The notes under the pieces were generated by a model, which was not told the DNA's origin, made no database searches, and was given only the letters and a program-made list of their open reading frames with translations. Made by a program: the position numbers and the translations under genes. From Mytilisepta virgata (taxonomy: Eukaryota > Mollusca > Bivalvia > Mytilida > Mytilidae): 64,000 bases of DNA. Numbering within the stretch: position 1 is the stretch's first letter; each line of letters begins with the position of its first letter. Positions 22,301 through 35,138 of this stretch are shown here, piece after piece. The stretch is taken from positions 56,964,372-57,028,371 of the forward strand of contig CM051518.1 in NCBI GenBank assembly GCA_028015205.1, read 5' to 3'.

Positions 22301-24989
22301 TTAAATACAATGGATTTACAGAGCATTGCTTCTGAAAAATATCAAAGTTACAAGTATGTTTTATAGACAATACTTCAAAATTATATAAATCTTACATTTC
22401 TTACCTTACAATGTACGATCAGGTCAAACCCAAGGTCAAGATATTTATATTTTTAATATGACCTATTTAATTAACTATAAAAACAACACATCGTCCTTCT
22501 ACGGTAGTCATTTTAAAAAACAGCAATTAATCATACATGTGTATCTAATGAATTTAAATTTCAGGATTGCAAAATGTTGTAATGATAGTTTTATGTATGA
22601 CAATCACATGAAATATAGGTAAATTTTTACTAAGCCTGATGACATTTATCTGTCATATGATGGCATCTATAGATTTTACATTACATAATTTATTGATAGA
22701 CATGGATACCGAAATATTGTTAAAATGTCAGGTATCAATGTGTTTAGAAAGCCATTGTCTATTGTTAGGTTTATCTTTTTATTATCTCTTATATATGTAC
22801 TTCATATAAAGGTATTTATTTAAGTGTTTGTTCAATTCTAATTGAGTAAATTAAAATATTTCCAGTCTGAAGTTAATAAAATTACAAAATCAACCTACTG
22901 TAAAATGTTGATAAAATTTTTCAAACACTGAACAAAAATGTAATACATGCATACAATGTATGCAAATTAATTCTAATTTTAATGCAGTGAAATATTAATC
23001 ATCATACTGAGTCTGTTTTAAAACAGACTTTTATAAACATTTTGAATGACAACATTTTTGGTTTATATCACAATTTTTCTATGTCTTGTGGCCATACTGA
23101 AGACCATGTACAAGTATGGAGCCCTGTCTTCAGTTTTCATTACTATGTCTTATATTTAATGTACAACATACACAAATGTTCACATAGACATGATAGATTT
23201 TGTCTTATTCTATTCAAAACTACATTTGCAAAGACTATTAAAAAATTTGAAATTGTATGAATTAGAAGGCTGAAACAATCTGTCATGGACTCAGTCGTGG
23301 TTTAAACTACATACAGATGAGTCTAAACACTACATACATGTACATACATGTACGAGTTTAAGCACTTGATAAGTCAAAGTTTTCTTTCGGACAAAAAGAT
23401 TTCGACTCAACCAAGTTTCACTGTGATACATGTATCACATAATACAATGTATGCCCTTCATTCTGATGTATCCTTACTGAAAGTGGCAAGACCAGAAAAT
23501 ATAAACCTATGCTGTCTGTAATAAGTTTAAATCAGTAAACAATAATTTTCAATGAAACTACATGTAAATAGATTCCAAACAATGTCAACAAGATCTAGAC
23601 TAAACATTTTGAGAAATCCCTGTTCAATTGTAATTAAATGTAGCACTAGACATTTTAAACTCTATGCAAATGCTACCCCCAAAAAGAAGGAAAAAAACAA
23701 AAAATTAAAACAAACACACAAACCAATAAATTCTACTAGTACCTGCTGTAATGATAAAGTCCAATTACACTGATGATTAAGACTGATGGAGATATTAAAA
23801 CATCAAATCAATACACATCTCTCCATTTTCTACAATGACCTTAACTGCCAGCTTCTCAGATCAATATGTGAAAAACTGTATGTACAAGACTGCACTTGTA
23901 ATTGAAACAAGCCATACAATGTATAACACTATAAATAATCCTCAGCAGAAAATATGTTGCATTTACATACTGACTAATAGAATTCTCCAGTTTTTACTGG
24001 ACATTTTTATTCAAGTGGATGGTATTATTTAATTTTTTGAAGTCATGTTCACCAAAAGAAATTTTTTATTTAAAATTAAGTCCTGAGCATCCAATGGTAA
24101 AAACTAACCACTAAATTTGACATATATACATTTTACTTCTTTCAATCTTTGACACAGAATTAATAATTCTACATATTAAGATACAACGTTATACATGTAC
24201 ATATAGATTCTACAAGACCAGTTGATTATAAAATTCATCCTGGTACTGGCTTTAGTTAAACAGCAATGTGTTTCAAAGCAATGGTAAAAACACAGTCCTG
24301 CCCATGTTACAGTAATAAAAAGATGAGATTGAAAGATTTTGTAATGAAACTTGCCATAATTTTACATTTGTACACGTACATATATGCATGTACCTGTTCT
24401 CTCAAAAAGGGTGTATAAGACCTCTCTACCTTGAATGTAACCTAGGGAACGGGAATGGTGACTATATCTGATCATGATTGCTCATACATGTAAATTTATT
24501 TAATGCAATGGAAGCGCCGTCAAACCTCATATTACATAACAGTCTGCCATATGTTACAAAAATCAATAAAATATATGTATTTTCTTAAACCAAACATATA
24601 AAATATGAAAATTATTTCATGACAAATTTATTATCATACAAATATTATGTAATACCATGCATATATGCAAAAAAAAATTAATTAAAGGTTGGCAGGTTTG
24701 ATCTAGTATGTAACATTTACTAAAAATTTTGTAAATTAATTTAAAGCAGACCACCATTTCCTTAAATTTTGACATTAATCATTGTACATGTCTAAGTCTA
24801 CTTTGATATACATAAATTTTTTTAAGCCAGACAAAATTAAATTGTGAGTTATCATCCCCATATGCTTCTGCAAATTGCAAGTTCGAATTTTTTTTTATTT
24901 CAAATTTTTGTTATGACTAAATTAACATGTATGTATCAGACAAAATGATAATTTTCACTACAGAAAAGGACTAAAACAGAAATATAATA
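19376..24989. other. Intergenic A+T-rich stretch with simple repeats
   Basis: No gene supported. Contents: a CpG-richer patch at about 19940-20110; a duplicated microsatellite block at 20945-21095; and a degenerate module at about 21190-21690 (ccactgctg, tagtttcagacaagaagatc, aggtcccatgttaaa) of a family common elsewhere in the window. The remainder is unremarkable. Confidence 0.45.
20945..21095. repeat. Duplicated (tg)n microsatellite block
   Basis: Two tandem copies of a unit of about 80 bp. Each has an (at)n/(gt)n tract followed by gaag.gag and then agaatttgt..c.tgaattttcaa. The second copy starts at about 21020. Confidence 0.65.
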
Positions 24990-25830
24990 AAACTAGAAAT
25001 CGTGTCTGTAAGACACCGATGCCCTGACTGATGAAGTTTCATTGATAAACTATGCTTAGTTCCAAAGAAATGAACCTAAATGCAAAACTTAACCAGTCAC
25101 TCAAACATAAAATGTAGGTTATAATGACCCAATTATTGTATGACTGCTCATTACTACCAAAGCCACATCCACTGATGAAGTTTCATTGATACACTATGCT
25201 TAGTTCCAAAGAAATGAACCTAAATGCAAAACTTAACCAGTCGCTCAAGCATAAAATGTAGGTACATTGCTGAATATCGTTGTACTATACAAGAGGACTG
25301 TAGTGGTGAAATATCATTGATATATTACTATAGATTTCTGAGTTCTAAATGAACCTAAACACAAAACTTAACCAAAGTCACTAAAGCATGAAATGTAGGT
25401 CATAGTGACCCAAGAGTTGCTGAACTGCGTTGTACTATACAAGAGGACTGTAGTGGTGAAATATCATTGATATATTACTATAGGTTTCTGAGAAATGAAC
25501 CTAAATGCAAAACTTAACCAAAGTCACTGAAGCATGAAATGTAGGTCATAGCGACTTAAATGTTGCTGAACTGCATTATACTATACAACAAGACTCTATT
25601 GGTCATATATCATTGATATATTACTCTAGGCTTTTGAGAAATGAACCTAGATGTAAATGCAAAACTTAACCAAAGTCACTGAAGCAGAAATGTAGATCAT
25701 AGCGACCCAGTGTTGCTGAACTGAGTTGTACTATACAAGAGGAATGTAGTGGTGAAATATAATTGATATATTACTATGAGAAATTAACCTAAACGCAAAG
25801 CTTTACTAAAGTCGCTAAGGCACAAAAATC
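24990..25830. repeat. Element with about 147-bp tandem modules (array B)
   Basis: Same opening (aactagaaatcgtgtctgta...gacaccgatgccc) and the same repeated unit as 16917-17850, about five copies. The first two are a diverged subtype (gatgaagtttcattgata, ctatgcttagttccaaag). The right end lacks the clear closing sequence of array A. Confidence 0.65.
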
Positions 25831-28310
25831 CCACCTCAAATGTTTGCAAAAATAGTCCATATTTATTTTTTGTTTCTTCATGTCTATTTTTTTATCATTT
25901 TAGTTTCAAATAAAAGCCGAAGTCAGATACTGTACAACTGGTTATCAAACTTTTCTTCTACTGTAATTATGACTTTAAATCTTGAAATACATTTAGATAT
26001 CATAATGAGATTTGGATTTAGAATTATTGTTGAAAAAATATAGCTCCCAAGAGCATGTAAGGCTCACCTGGACTTGGACTTAATTGGCCATAAAAATGAA
26101 TTTATGAACAATCATTAAATGGTGTTAAAAAGCATGCCTATTTATTTTCATGACTAATAAAAATTACCTAAAAAAAATTATCATAATTAAATATTACCTT
26201 AGTGCATGAATTAAATTGTCCTCAGAGGTTTAGTCAAGTGTAAAAGATCTCAGTTCCACGTGTGAGTTATTGATTATGTGTTTGTCTCGCAGTTGTCTCC
26301 CTTGAGGGGGAAAAATTTGGATGTTTGGATGTCAACAATAGAGCTGTTTCCCGCTGAACAATAAGAGTGCACACAACAGTTTTTCTTTTCATGACATCAT
26401 GAATTGAAGGAACATACTCAACAGATTGATAGCTGGACAATTGGCTGTATCATATACCCATAGACAACCATATATCAAATAAAACATGTTTCTTCAAGCT
26501 TTCACTTTATATAAGTATTTTTAAGGAATTCCTTTCCAAATTCTTACCATTACAGAAAGAAAACTGACAAAAAAATAGGCCTCCCCCTTCAAATATTTCA
26601 AAAACAGACCAACCTCAGAGCATCCTACATGTAGCAAGGATTCCTGCATAATTTAGAGAAATAAGTATATGTGTTTTCCAAAGTACACATTCAACTGGTT
26701 TCAACACATATAGTTTCAGGGTACATTCGCCGCCTTTTAAAATTGCTACAAGAAGTTGTATAAAAATGTTGTGTTTTGACCTACCCTATTTTTGGATGTT
26801 TTCAGAGTAGTCTCCCATTAATAAAACTTTTTTGAAAAAAATTACTTTTTTACATTCCATGCATTTCTTTAAACTTAAAATAAAGCCAAGACTCTACTTT
26901 AAATAATGAAACCAAAAAACAACCAGAAATCAATATCTAGAACTTATAAATAGAGGGAATTCCATACCTATGACATAATATATTTAGGGAAAAATCACTG
27001 GAATTTTATATGAAACTGTTGTTTGCATTCTGGGGTTGTTTCCCACGATCATGCAGTTGTCTCCTTTACAGGGGAAATTGGGATGTTTGGAGGTGAACAA
27101 TAGGGTTGTTTCCCGTGAATGTTAAATTCTGGTAAAAGACATTCAATTTATTTTTTAATCACATGACAGTTTTCATCCAACGAGAATATTTTAAAATATT
27201 TAAAAAATGATAATACAAATAAGTAATATCTGCAATGAAAAGTCGCTCAGAGTTTAAATGAATTTACCTGTTATTTTCTTTGCAATAATATACAAAATTA
27301 ACAAGCACATAAAATATTACAGAACATAGTTATCTTTCTTGTAGTTATGCTGACTTCAGTCACATCTAACCATTGCTGTTACAAAAAATCGATGGGGACA
27401 ATAAAGGCGAATATTTAACTCAGTTACTTTTTTACTGATATATGATACTCATATGGAAAGGCTTCCAAGTGAAATTTGGGATTGGAGTCACAGGGAGTTG
27501 AGCTATGTACGAATCATTGAGTTGCCAACATTCTCTCTTATGATAGTCATACTGTGTCAGTCGAAAAAATTTTGACACTTTTTTCAAACTATATACATGT
27601 ACATGTAATATTGTGTTTATTTCTTTCATTAAATGATGAAAATTTTAAAAATTTGACAACAAAGGCTGTAGAGTAAAAGATAAAGGGGAGGGGGGAGGGG
27701 GTGCATTACCCAGTGATAACTGGGCTGAGACCATGAATATAATTCCTAATTTATAATGCATTTTTTCCATTTTAATTTTTCCAACTTTCTGTTTGCCTTT
27801 TCTCAAGTAAAATATAAAGCACAGGAGTCATAGTAAATAATTTTTAATAGTATTTTCATCAGAAGTATGTAAAGGTTGTAATTTGATCACTGTAAAATTA
27901 CATTGTAGCCCAATTTCAGGACTGTCAGGAGCTAAGTGAATGATAAGTTACCGGCTAAAGACATTTCCAGGATTTTGTTGAATAAGCCATGGTTGAATTT
28001 TCTAAAATTTTGATATATTTTCCAGTTATGAGTATAACTTGAATAAAAGAAAGTGACTTTTTATCTACAGGACAGAAGTTCCATCAGGTCTGGTTTAACT
28101 GGAAAAACTGAGTTACGAGTATACTCTCAAAAGCAAGTTTTCTTTCCCAGCATTCAATGTTTCTCATGAAATCTCCAATGCTGAGGCTGTAATAGTATCT
28201 CACCAGTGTTCAGTATATTTTGTAAATATACAGAAATCGCAATAGAAATACAAATTATTTGTAAATATGTCATAAATAATTGTTTTAAAATGAAAAATAT
28301 GAATAACAAG
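25831..28310. other. Intergenic stretch with one duplicated segment
   Basis: No gene seen. A segment of about 85 bp (gcagttgtctccctt..gggggaaa, ggatgtttgga, gtcaacaatag, ttgtttcccg) occurs at about 26285-26365 and again, diverged, at about 27045-27120. A purine tract ggggaggggggagggggtg lies at about 27684. Confidence 0.4.
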
Positions 28311-28324
28311 AGTGGACACATTAC

Positions 28325-29391
28325 ATGTCTCGCCTGAGTATGCACATGGTCACAAAATAATGATTATCTGATACCCAGAGTCAAAGGAAAATGTGTTAAG
28401 AGAAATAGTAATGGCCAGGCGATAATTTGTCTGAAAAATCTCATGCATGTCATTCAAGCCTAAAACTGTGTCCAAGGCGAGCTGACAGGTCTGAGACTAT
28501 TATTAACCCACCAAAAATGGTGGGTCTACATATAAAACATCTTTAACATTTGTTGAGAAATGGACTTATTTGTAAAAATGGGACAAGAGTCACTCAAGCC
28601 TAAAATTGAGGTCAATATATGTTGGATATAGGTATTACAGCTAAAGAAAAATGGACTTAATCATGAAAATGTGACTCATGTCTGAAATTCAAGTCATGGT
28701 CTCAGACAGCCATACATTCATCAAGCACTATTTATTGACCAAATATGGTTGGTCTATGTATTGCAGTTGCTGAGATATGGATATTATCCCAAAAACGTGA
28801 AACAAGTCAGTCAAGCATGAAATACATGTAGAGGTCAAAGGTGCATGTAAGGTGTCAGATGTGAAAGTGGTATATACACACTTAAATAACTTCTATCAAC
28901 CAAATACTGTGGGTCTCGTTACAAATGTAGTACAGTAGCTGATAAATAGACTAAATTATGAAAATGTATATTAAGTCCCTCGATCATGAAATTCAGATCA
29001 ATGGTCAGCTGACAGGTGTTAGACTGGCATGTATCTACTAAGAACTGCCTACAGACCAAATATGATGGGCCTAGATAATACAGTTTCTAAGAAATGGACT
29101 TAATCTCAAAAATGTAACACAAGTCACTCAAACATGAAATTGAGGTCAGGGTCCAGAGATAGGTGTCAGACTGGAATAAGAACTATCTATTGACCAAATA
29201 TGGTGGGTCTAGGTATTAAAGTTGGTGAGAAATGGACATAATCTTGAAAATGTTACAAAGTCACTCAAGCATGAAATTGAGGTTAAAGTCCAGAGACAGG
29301 TGTCAGACTTGCATGTACCCACTAAGAACTATCTCTACACCAACTGTAATACCTAGACCCACCGTGCGACTTTTCGTCACAGGCGAGACAA
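28325..29391. repeat. Dispersed repeat with gtctcgcctg / caggcgagac ends
   Basis: The ends gtctcgcctg (28327-28336) and caggcgagac (29380-29389) are exact complements. Between them are about six diverged copies of a unit of roughly 140-180 bp (accaaatatggtgggtctag, gagaaatggacttaatc, gtcactcaagcatgaaattg, ggtgtcagactgg). The few short frames in it are not coding-like. Confidence 0.65.
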
Positions 29392-29836
29392 AAAACCAAC
29401 TAAATGCTAAAGAACTACTGAAACATTTCGAACATTTTTAGTTTTGTATGCATAAGTGACCTCTGGTTACGTATTTTCTAAAAAATAACCGTTCAAACAT
29501 AATAAAAAATATATATTCTTTTTGTACATTGTTCAACATAGCTGGTGGCTTTTATGTAGGATTAAGTCCCAAAAATAGATGAAATGTATCTGTTATCTGT
29601 GCAAAAACATCCAAAACATAACTCAACTTCCAGTCAACTTTGACCTTTAATTTCTCAATTGCAAGTTAGATTTTAAATTTGATCGGTAGGAATGTTTAAA
29701 AATGTATAAAAAATATATACGCAAATTTACAGGTATGACAGATTACGCATTTGCATTACAGGTGAAGATACTCCCATAAATTGATGATGTCATACTTGCA
29801 AAAGCGAGAATCTGTTCACCGTTCCGATATACTTAC

Positions 29837-29870
29837 GTTTGCGAGTTTGACTAGACCTGTCCATGGTCAT
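29837..29870 (-). CDS. Candidate isolated first coding exon (speculative)
   Basis: On the minus strand, gcgcATGACCATGGAC carries two in-frame ATGs, the second in a strong context (gaccATGG). The frame runs MTMDRSSQTRK and reaches an ideal donor (AAAC|gtaagtat), phase 1. The surroundings are richer in CpG than the neighbourhood. The nearest downstream minus-strand gene is the TBC1D24-like one, 11 kb away, but no well-formed phase-1 acceptor joins them. It could be a chance match or belong to an unseen gene. Confidence 0.2.
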
Positions 29871-30189
29871 GCGCAATGGTCTTGTGCGCCCCTTCTAAAA
29901 TTCTACTTTGATTGATTCAGACATGATCCACGAAGAGTACAGACAAAGATATGATTAAGAGGTATTTATACGAAAGTGACCCAATATAGGGATACTACTG
30001 ATCTCAACAGGCAATTGTGAGCTAATACATCAAAAGGTTATAAAGTTGGTGCAATTTTTATATAATTTGACATCATCTTTTTAATATGAATGTCTCATGT
30101 GTGTCACTTTAGTCCGAGTTTATATTATATTGTTAATACATGTGCCGTATTCGAAACTGCACTATAAAATAATTGTGGTCTCGGGTCTA

Positions 30190-30862
30190 CTATAGTTATA
30201 ATAATGTAGCTCCTGTGACTTTTGACTCGGTGGAGCTACAAAGCGATCCCATTAGATTACTTGTAATGGAGTAGGTGGGTGTGATTCACACCCGGTGGTT
30301 TAACGCATATTTTCGATCTGTTTTGGTTCAAAACTGTAAAATTATTATATTTCTATCAATATTAGTTAAAGTATGGGAACATAACATCTTCTAACATGAG
30401 ATTTCCAATCCAGAAATCTGGCATTAAAAAAATTTTCACCCATGCTTTGAATGGCTTGTTTTCTTTTCAACACCTCCCGAGATTCTTGCTAAAGTCACAT
30501 TCCAAATAAGGAAGTTTCCATTGACAAAAAACTATTTCCTGCAATATTGTCAGTCGTACAAAAATGTAGTCCTAGTAAGATATCTATATAAGGTCAGGCC
30601 ATACCTCCTGCGATCACGCGAGTATCTGTCATGGCGGAAAGAAATAAATTTTGAAACCATCAAAATGACGAGATGTGCAAAACAACGATTTCAACATTAA
30701 TAATGAATTAATTTTACATTTTCTTTGATGGAAATTATACAGTTCAATGATATTTCAGGTAAGCACAACCTCTTATTGCCATACGTAAAAGTTATTGCTC
30801 CATTACGAGTAGCTGACCGAGTCAAAAGTTGACACAGGAGCTACATTATTGTAGCTAGGGTC
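30190..30862. mobile_element. About 670-bp element with inverted ends
   Basis: Left taataatgtagctcctgtg...cttttgactcggt.gagctac is complementary to right gtagctgaccgagtcaaaag...cacaggagctacattatt. The similarity continues inward over attacttgtaatggag / ctccattacgagta, so the arms are about 80-100 nt. No open reading frame of note. Confidence 0.6.
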
Positions 30863-30874
30863 TACTACTGTAGT

Positions 30875-31036
30875 AGCAATGTCAGTAAACACTAGGTGCG
30901 CCACTGGGCGGAAACCCCAGTTTGTTTACAGTATACTGGTCCCACAATAGGCTGGAAAAGGTTGTAAAGAAGCGGAATCCTGTTTTCAAATAACTTCCCC
31001 AAAAACAGCCCCACCTGGCGTTTCCTGACATTGCTA
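30875..31036. mobile_element. Small hAT-like MITE with 8-bp flanking repeats
   Basis: The inverted ends agcaatgtcagtaaacac...aggtg and cacctggcgtttcctgacattgct are about 25 nt long. The direct repeat actgtagt flanks the element at 30867-30874 and 31037-31044. An 8-bp target duplication is typical of hAT-superfamily transposons, and a hAT transposase fossil lies 1.6 kb away. The superfamily call is inferred from the 8-bp duplication only. Confidence 0.6.
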
Positions 31037-31044
31037 ACTGTAGT

Positions 31045-32640
31045 CTGTATGTATCGTCTATCGATGCTCCGACCCTCGATGCTCTATTCATACCATAAAT
31101 TACTAGCATTATTATTGCATTCTTACTATTATCTTGCACTTATTGATTTATGTTGATCGAGCGAACATGAACCTGTAGTTTTCGATTTATCTGTTGCGAA
31201 ATATCTTAATATGAAGATAAGCTACTCGATATGCGGTTGTTTTTCTAAGTTTTCCACAAGCCGGAAGTAGGGAATTAACTACTGGGGTAAAGGGTAGATT
31301 ACTCTTTATGAAATTTAAATTGATAAAAGGAAGATTTTAAATTATTTCAAAGTGTATAACTTAATATTGATGGTTCATTATTGTAGTAAAGTGGTCTCCT
31401 TTTTTTTTTTGGTTTTCATCATAATTACCTGATTACTGTAACAACTTTATTATGTTAATTTAGGGAGTTAGCTAGCGCTCGTCTGTTTCGTCATTGACGA
31501 TTTATTTTGAAAGTGACGAATAAAATTCTAAGACTAAGTAGATTCGTCACTTTATTTTTGCTTGTTAAGTCATATTTATTAGAGTAAAATTTCACCGGAG
31601 AGGGATTCTCAAATTCTGTTTTCAGTTATTTTTTTGTCCCACTTTCCTGGTTCGCTTAAATAATCAGTCCGAAGGACTTTATGTAAAGTTTGTGAGTGAT
31701 AAGCCAGAGTTTACATATTGATAAATTCCGTAAAAATAATCTTTATTACTTATAATTCCACAGTAATTCAGAAATATGACGTTTTCCATTTGAAATGAAC
31801 ATTTTCCTCATGCACTATATTGCATTCTTACGTATTCATACGTATACGTCCTGAAAGCAGGGATCATATAATACTAACTTCATATACAGTTCCTGATGAA
31901 AGGAATTGATCAAGTTATAAACTTTTTACCGGAAGTTGCTGTTACATGTGTTAGTCAATGAAATTACTGTATTTGATGTTTAGAAAAGAACATTGGAATT
32001 ATTGGCCGATATTGCACGGAGAGCAATATTGCATTGTAAGGACGTCTTTGATAGTTTTTTCGGAGATTTCCGGAATCCTGGTGGTGTTGCCATACAATAA
32101 AAGGTTTATTGCACGAAACTGGGAAATATTGTCCAGAGTAGCATGTAATATTGCATGAGTTTCCCATATTGTGCATTAACCCTATATTCTGTAGAATATT
32201 GTGAGGAAGAAAATATCTTAGGTCTGAGATACAAAAATTCAAAAATAAACTGAGTTAAACTGCAATATCTTTTAGTAAAGGTTAAAACTGGGACTATTTT
32301 AACCAAGTTAGTTATAATAGTCCCATGTTAAAATGACCAAGTGACGCGAATGTCATTTGAAAAGGAATGGAATATTCATGATTTTTAGATCAATTTTCTG
32401 TATTCTATCAACTTGTCTTTAATGAATATTTTCCCCTCACATTCTTCATTTGTTATTAACAAAAACAACAACATTTTATTGGAAAGAGCACATAAGAGGC
32501 GTGAACCCAGTGCCGTAACTACATATAGGCAAATGCATCTTGCCGAATTTGACAAAAAATAAAAATAAATAAAAAATAAATTTTGTTTAAAAAAATGTAA
32601 ATATAAATATGATATCCGCTAAATATATCGCTTATTTGAT
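31045..32640. other. Intergenic stretch with inverted copy of a dispersed repeat
   Basis: No gene supported. About 31660-31935 is a diverged reverse-complement copy of 42450-42640 (tttgtgagtgataagcc, ttgataaattccgtaaaa, cataatttcc-type words, ctttttaccggaagttg). About 31960-32240 is rich in aatattgca/aatattgtg words, which gives overlapping frames on both strands with no recognisable product. Confidence 0.45.
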
Positions 32641-33430
32641 GTCTACGGTAAAGGTGGTTAAGTTGTAGTGCAATTTGTTTAAGTCTGCTGAGGCCTTTAA
32701 CGCTATTCTTACAAAAAAAGATTGTAACATGATTTACCCTTTTGACGTAGCTAAAACTTTGATAAAGTTACTTTATAAAAACGCAATGATGAACAATTTG
32801 ATACCATATTCAGTAGAGAGGAAAAATTGCCGATCGATTAGAGGTCGACTTAAAACCTAAGGGACGTGTTGGGCGCCATGTTCATCGGGAAAACGCTGAC
32901 CTTGAAACAACCCCGGTTAAACATTGGCGTATAAACCTGTTCTTCCCATTTATAGATCACGTAATATCAGAAATGGAGAGAATATTTCCAGGTTTAATTG
33001 AAAAACCGAATGGTTGGATACTATCTTTATCCCCCAAAACCTGACAAATTTAACCCCGGATGTTAGAATCATTATCCGTCGCTTTTGCAGCAGATATGTC
33101 TAGTAAGGACGATGTTTTGGTGGAAATTGACAGGTGGACACTTGGAAAGTTTTTGATCACCCTATGCATAAAAATTGTATGGACTGCAAGCTGCTCTACA
33201 GATTGCAGATAAAGACCTTTATCCGAATATTCACACTATTTTTAAATTGTTGCGAACGATCATTTTCGGCTTTGCGCAAATTTAAGACCTGGGTAAGGTC
33301 AACAATGACGAGCGAAAGTTTGTCTGGACTAGGAATGCTTCATGCGCACAGAAATCTGGATTTGAACCGGGAAAACATTTTAAGGCGTTATGATGCCTCT
33401 GGCCATCGTAAAATTGGACAATTTTTTTAT
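32640..33430 (+). pseudogene. hAT-superfamily transposase fossil (ZMYM/TTF-type, C-terminal half)
   Basis: Broken reading frames give, in order: LFKSAEAFNAILTKKDCN, KIADRLEVDLKPKGRVGRHV then HWRINLFFPFIDHVISEMER, VAFAADMSSKDDVLVEIDRW, ALQIADKDLYPNIHTIFKLL, and CERSFSALRKFKTWVRSTMT then LGMLHAHRNLDLNREN. The last block is the hAT C-terminal dimerisation region. The frame changes at least three times (frames 2, 0, 1, 2 by coordinate), with a TGA at 33042, so no functional protein is made. The N-terminal zinc finger and catalytic half are not seen. The plain start at 33134 is only the final fragment. Confidence 0.8.
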
Positions 33431-34715
33431 GGACAAATCTTAATTCCTCCCACAATACAATCCCACAATACAATAAACATTTTTGTTTCAAACTCTCATT
33501 TTTCACATTTATCCATGCACACACAGATTTGTCCTATTTGGTTTTTTACTTTATATTTTTCGGTCATTTTGAAACTTGAATTTTCTCTACAACGTTTTAG
33601 CTTATTGTTTGGGATTTTCATGATTCCGATCCTGAGCCCTGCTAATTTATACATTATTTTTAAAACGTGCAAATTGGTATCAGTTATTATTAACTACTAA
33701 TTTTGACGCCGAAGGATAGATTGTGTAATTTCTGCCAGTGAGACGGTTTTTCGTCTTAGTACTTGTTATGTGGAATTGTCTGTTACTCATGATTGAAGGC
33801 CACACGTCGGCGACTCCTAGATAACGGCATTTTTGCCGTGTTCTATTTTATTCTGATGTTGTTTCATTAACGCATACCCCATATCCTTTCTTTTAACAAC
33901 AAATGCAAACTGCTTTTAAGACTTATTGTGAATAAGTTTTATGTATTTCTAGGGTATATGGATTCCGAAATACATCCTATTGCCTGATTCAGTAGAGAAA
34001 AAGAAAATTAAATCATAAAAAACTTGTATAACTAAACTAGGAAAAAGATGTCAGGAAATGGCTTGAATCGAGGATTAAGCATCATTTAGGCTAGAGTTTC
34101 TGTGGGCCTTGTGCGGCCCCAAGACTCCTCGCCCAAAATTTGTTCGCCTCGCTACGCTCGACGAACAGGATTTTTGCCTCATAGAAAAAAGACCTAGTTA
34201 CGGCCATGGAACCAATACAACCACATGTGTACCGATGATATATAACATGTATATAATGAGACAGCTAGTATAAATCAAACGTACATACATTATATAGAAT
34301 ACATTGGATAAAAATCCCAGATAAAAATGAGATGCAGATTTATCCGCTCTATCTTCGACATTGTATTTTTGTCCTATTACTTTGTACTGATGGAGGACAG
34401 TTAAATGAAATAATGTTAATTCATCTTCTTGTCATAAATCATTTTTCTCTGTTCTTTCTGTATTTTTTTAGGTCGTTACGATCTATTAATCAATTTTTCA
34501 GGTCATCATTCTCTATTCTACGAACCCCGCCATGCACACCCTAATTTATCATTATTTTAAAAACTTTGGTGATAATTTATTTGTTAAATACCACATTTCA
34601 TTCTATAAAACAGCGTGTGGTAAGCTGTTAATTTTTTAAAGCCCCTTTTAAAGTATGTAGGCCGATAAATATATGCATGTTCTGTTAAAAGGAAAAAAAT
34701 CTAAAGGCCGTCCCA
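33431..34715. other. Intergenic stretch, nothing firm
   Basis: No gene seen. A C+G-richer patch at 34120-34170 holds the imperfect palindrome ttgttcgcctcgctacgctc / gacgaacag. The rest is A+T-rich. Confidence 0.4.
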
Positions 34716-34721
34716 TACATG

Positions 34722-35068
34722 TTAGCTTGTATAGACGTTTTGTGCTCTTTACTACAGAGGGCGCCAGAGGTCCCCGGTTCGATTCCCGTTCGGGATGAAA
34801 ATTTCAGGGATCAAATTTGCGACACCCTATCGACACCATACGCGAGGATGGTCTCGATAAACGATGCTAGTTCGTCGGATGGGGACGAAAAATGGCTGTC
34901 CCGTGTTAAGGGAGAACAACACCCTTAGCACGCTAAAGACTCCTCTGTAGATGTCAAGAAAGATCGAGTAGGCTAAATGCCGCTACAGGGGCCGTTCTCG
35001 TACCCGCCAAGTGGAGAGAGATTAGTATAAGTTGGCATAACTTGTTTCCCAATCCACTATAATTAAAT
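34722..35068 (+). mobile_element. tRNA-derived SINE-like element
   Basis: The left part contains an exact RNA polymerase III B-box match, ggttcgattcc (34776-34786). A weak A-box-like ttagcttgtat lies about 50 bp before it, as in tRNA-derived SINE heads. The body (atggctgtcccgtgttaagg, gcacgctaaagactcc, gccgctacaggggccg) and the tail ccactataattaaataa follow. An unrelated-looking open frame across it is incidental. Confidence 0.55.
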
Positions 35069-35092
35069 AAGTCGAAACTAAAAGGAACTTCT

Positions 35093-35138
35093 TGTTAGTT
35101 TGTATAGACGTTTTATGCTCCTCTACTACAGAGACGCC
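35093..35138 (+). repeat. Second copy of the SINE-like head
   Basis: A segment of about 45 bp (gttagtttgtatagacgttt ... ctactacagagacgcc) repeats the start of the element at 34722 with about five changes, 25 bp after that element's tail. It stops before the B box. It is too long for an ordinary target duplication, so a truncated tandem copy is more likely. Confidence 0.55.

Noticed and set aside
34770..34800. A functional tRNA gene, suggested by ggttcgattcc
   Set aside because: No complete cloverleaf: acceptor and anticodon stems cannot be formed around the B box. It fits a SINE head instead.
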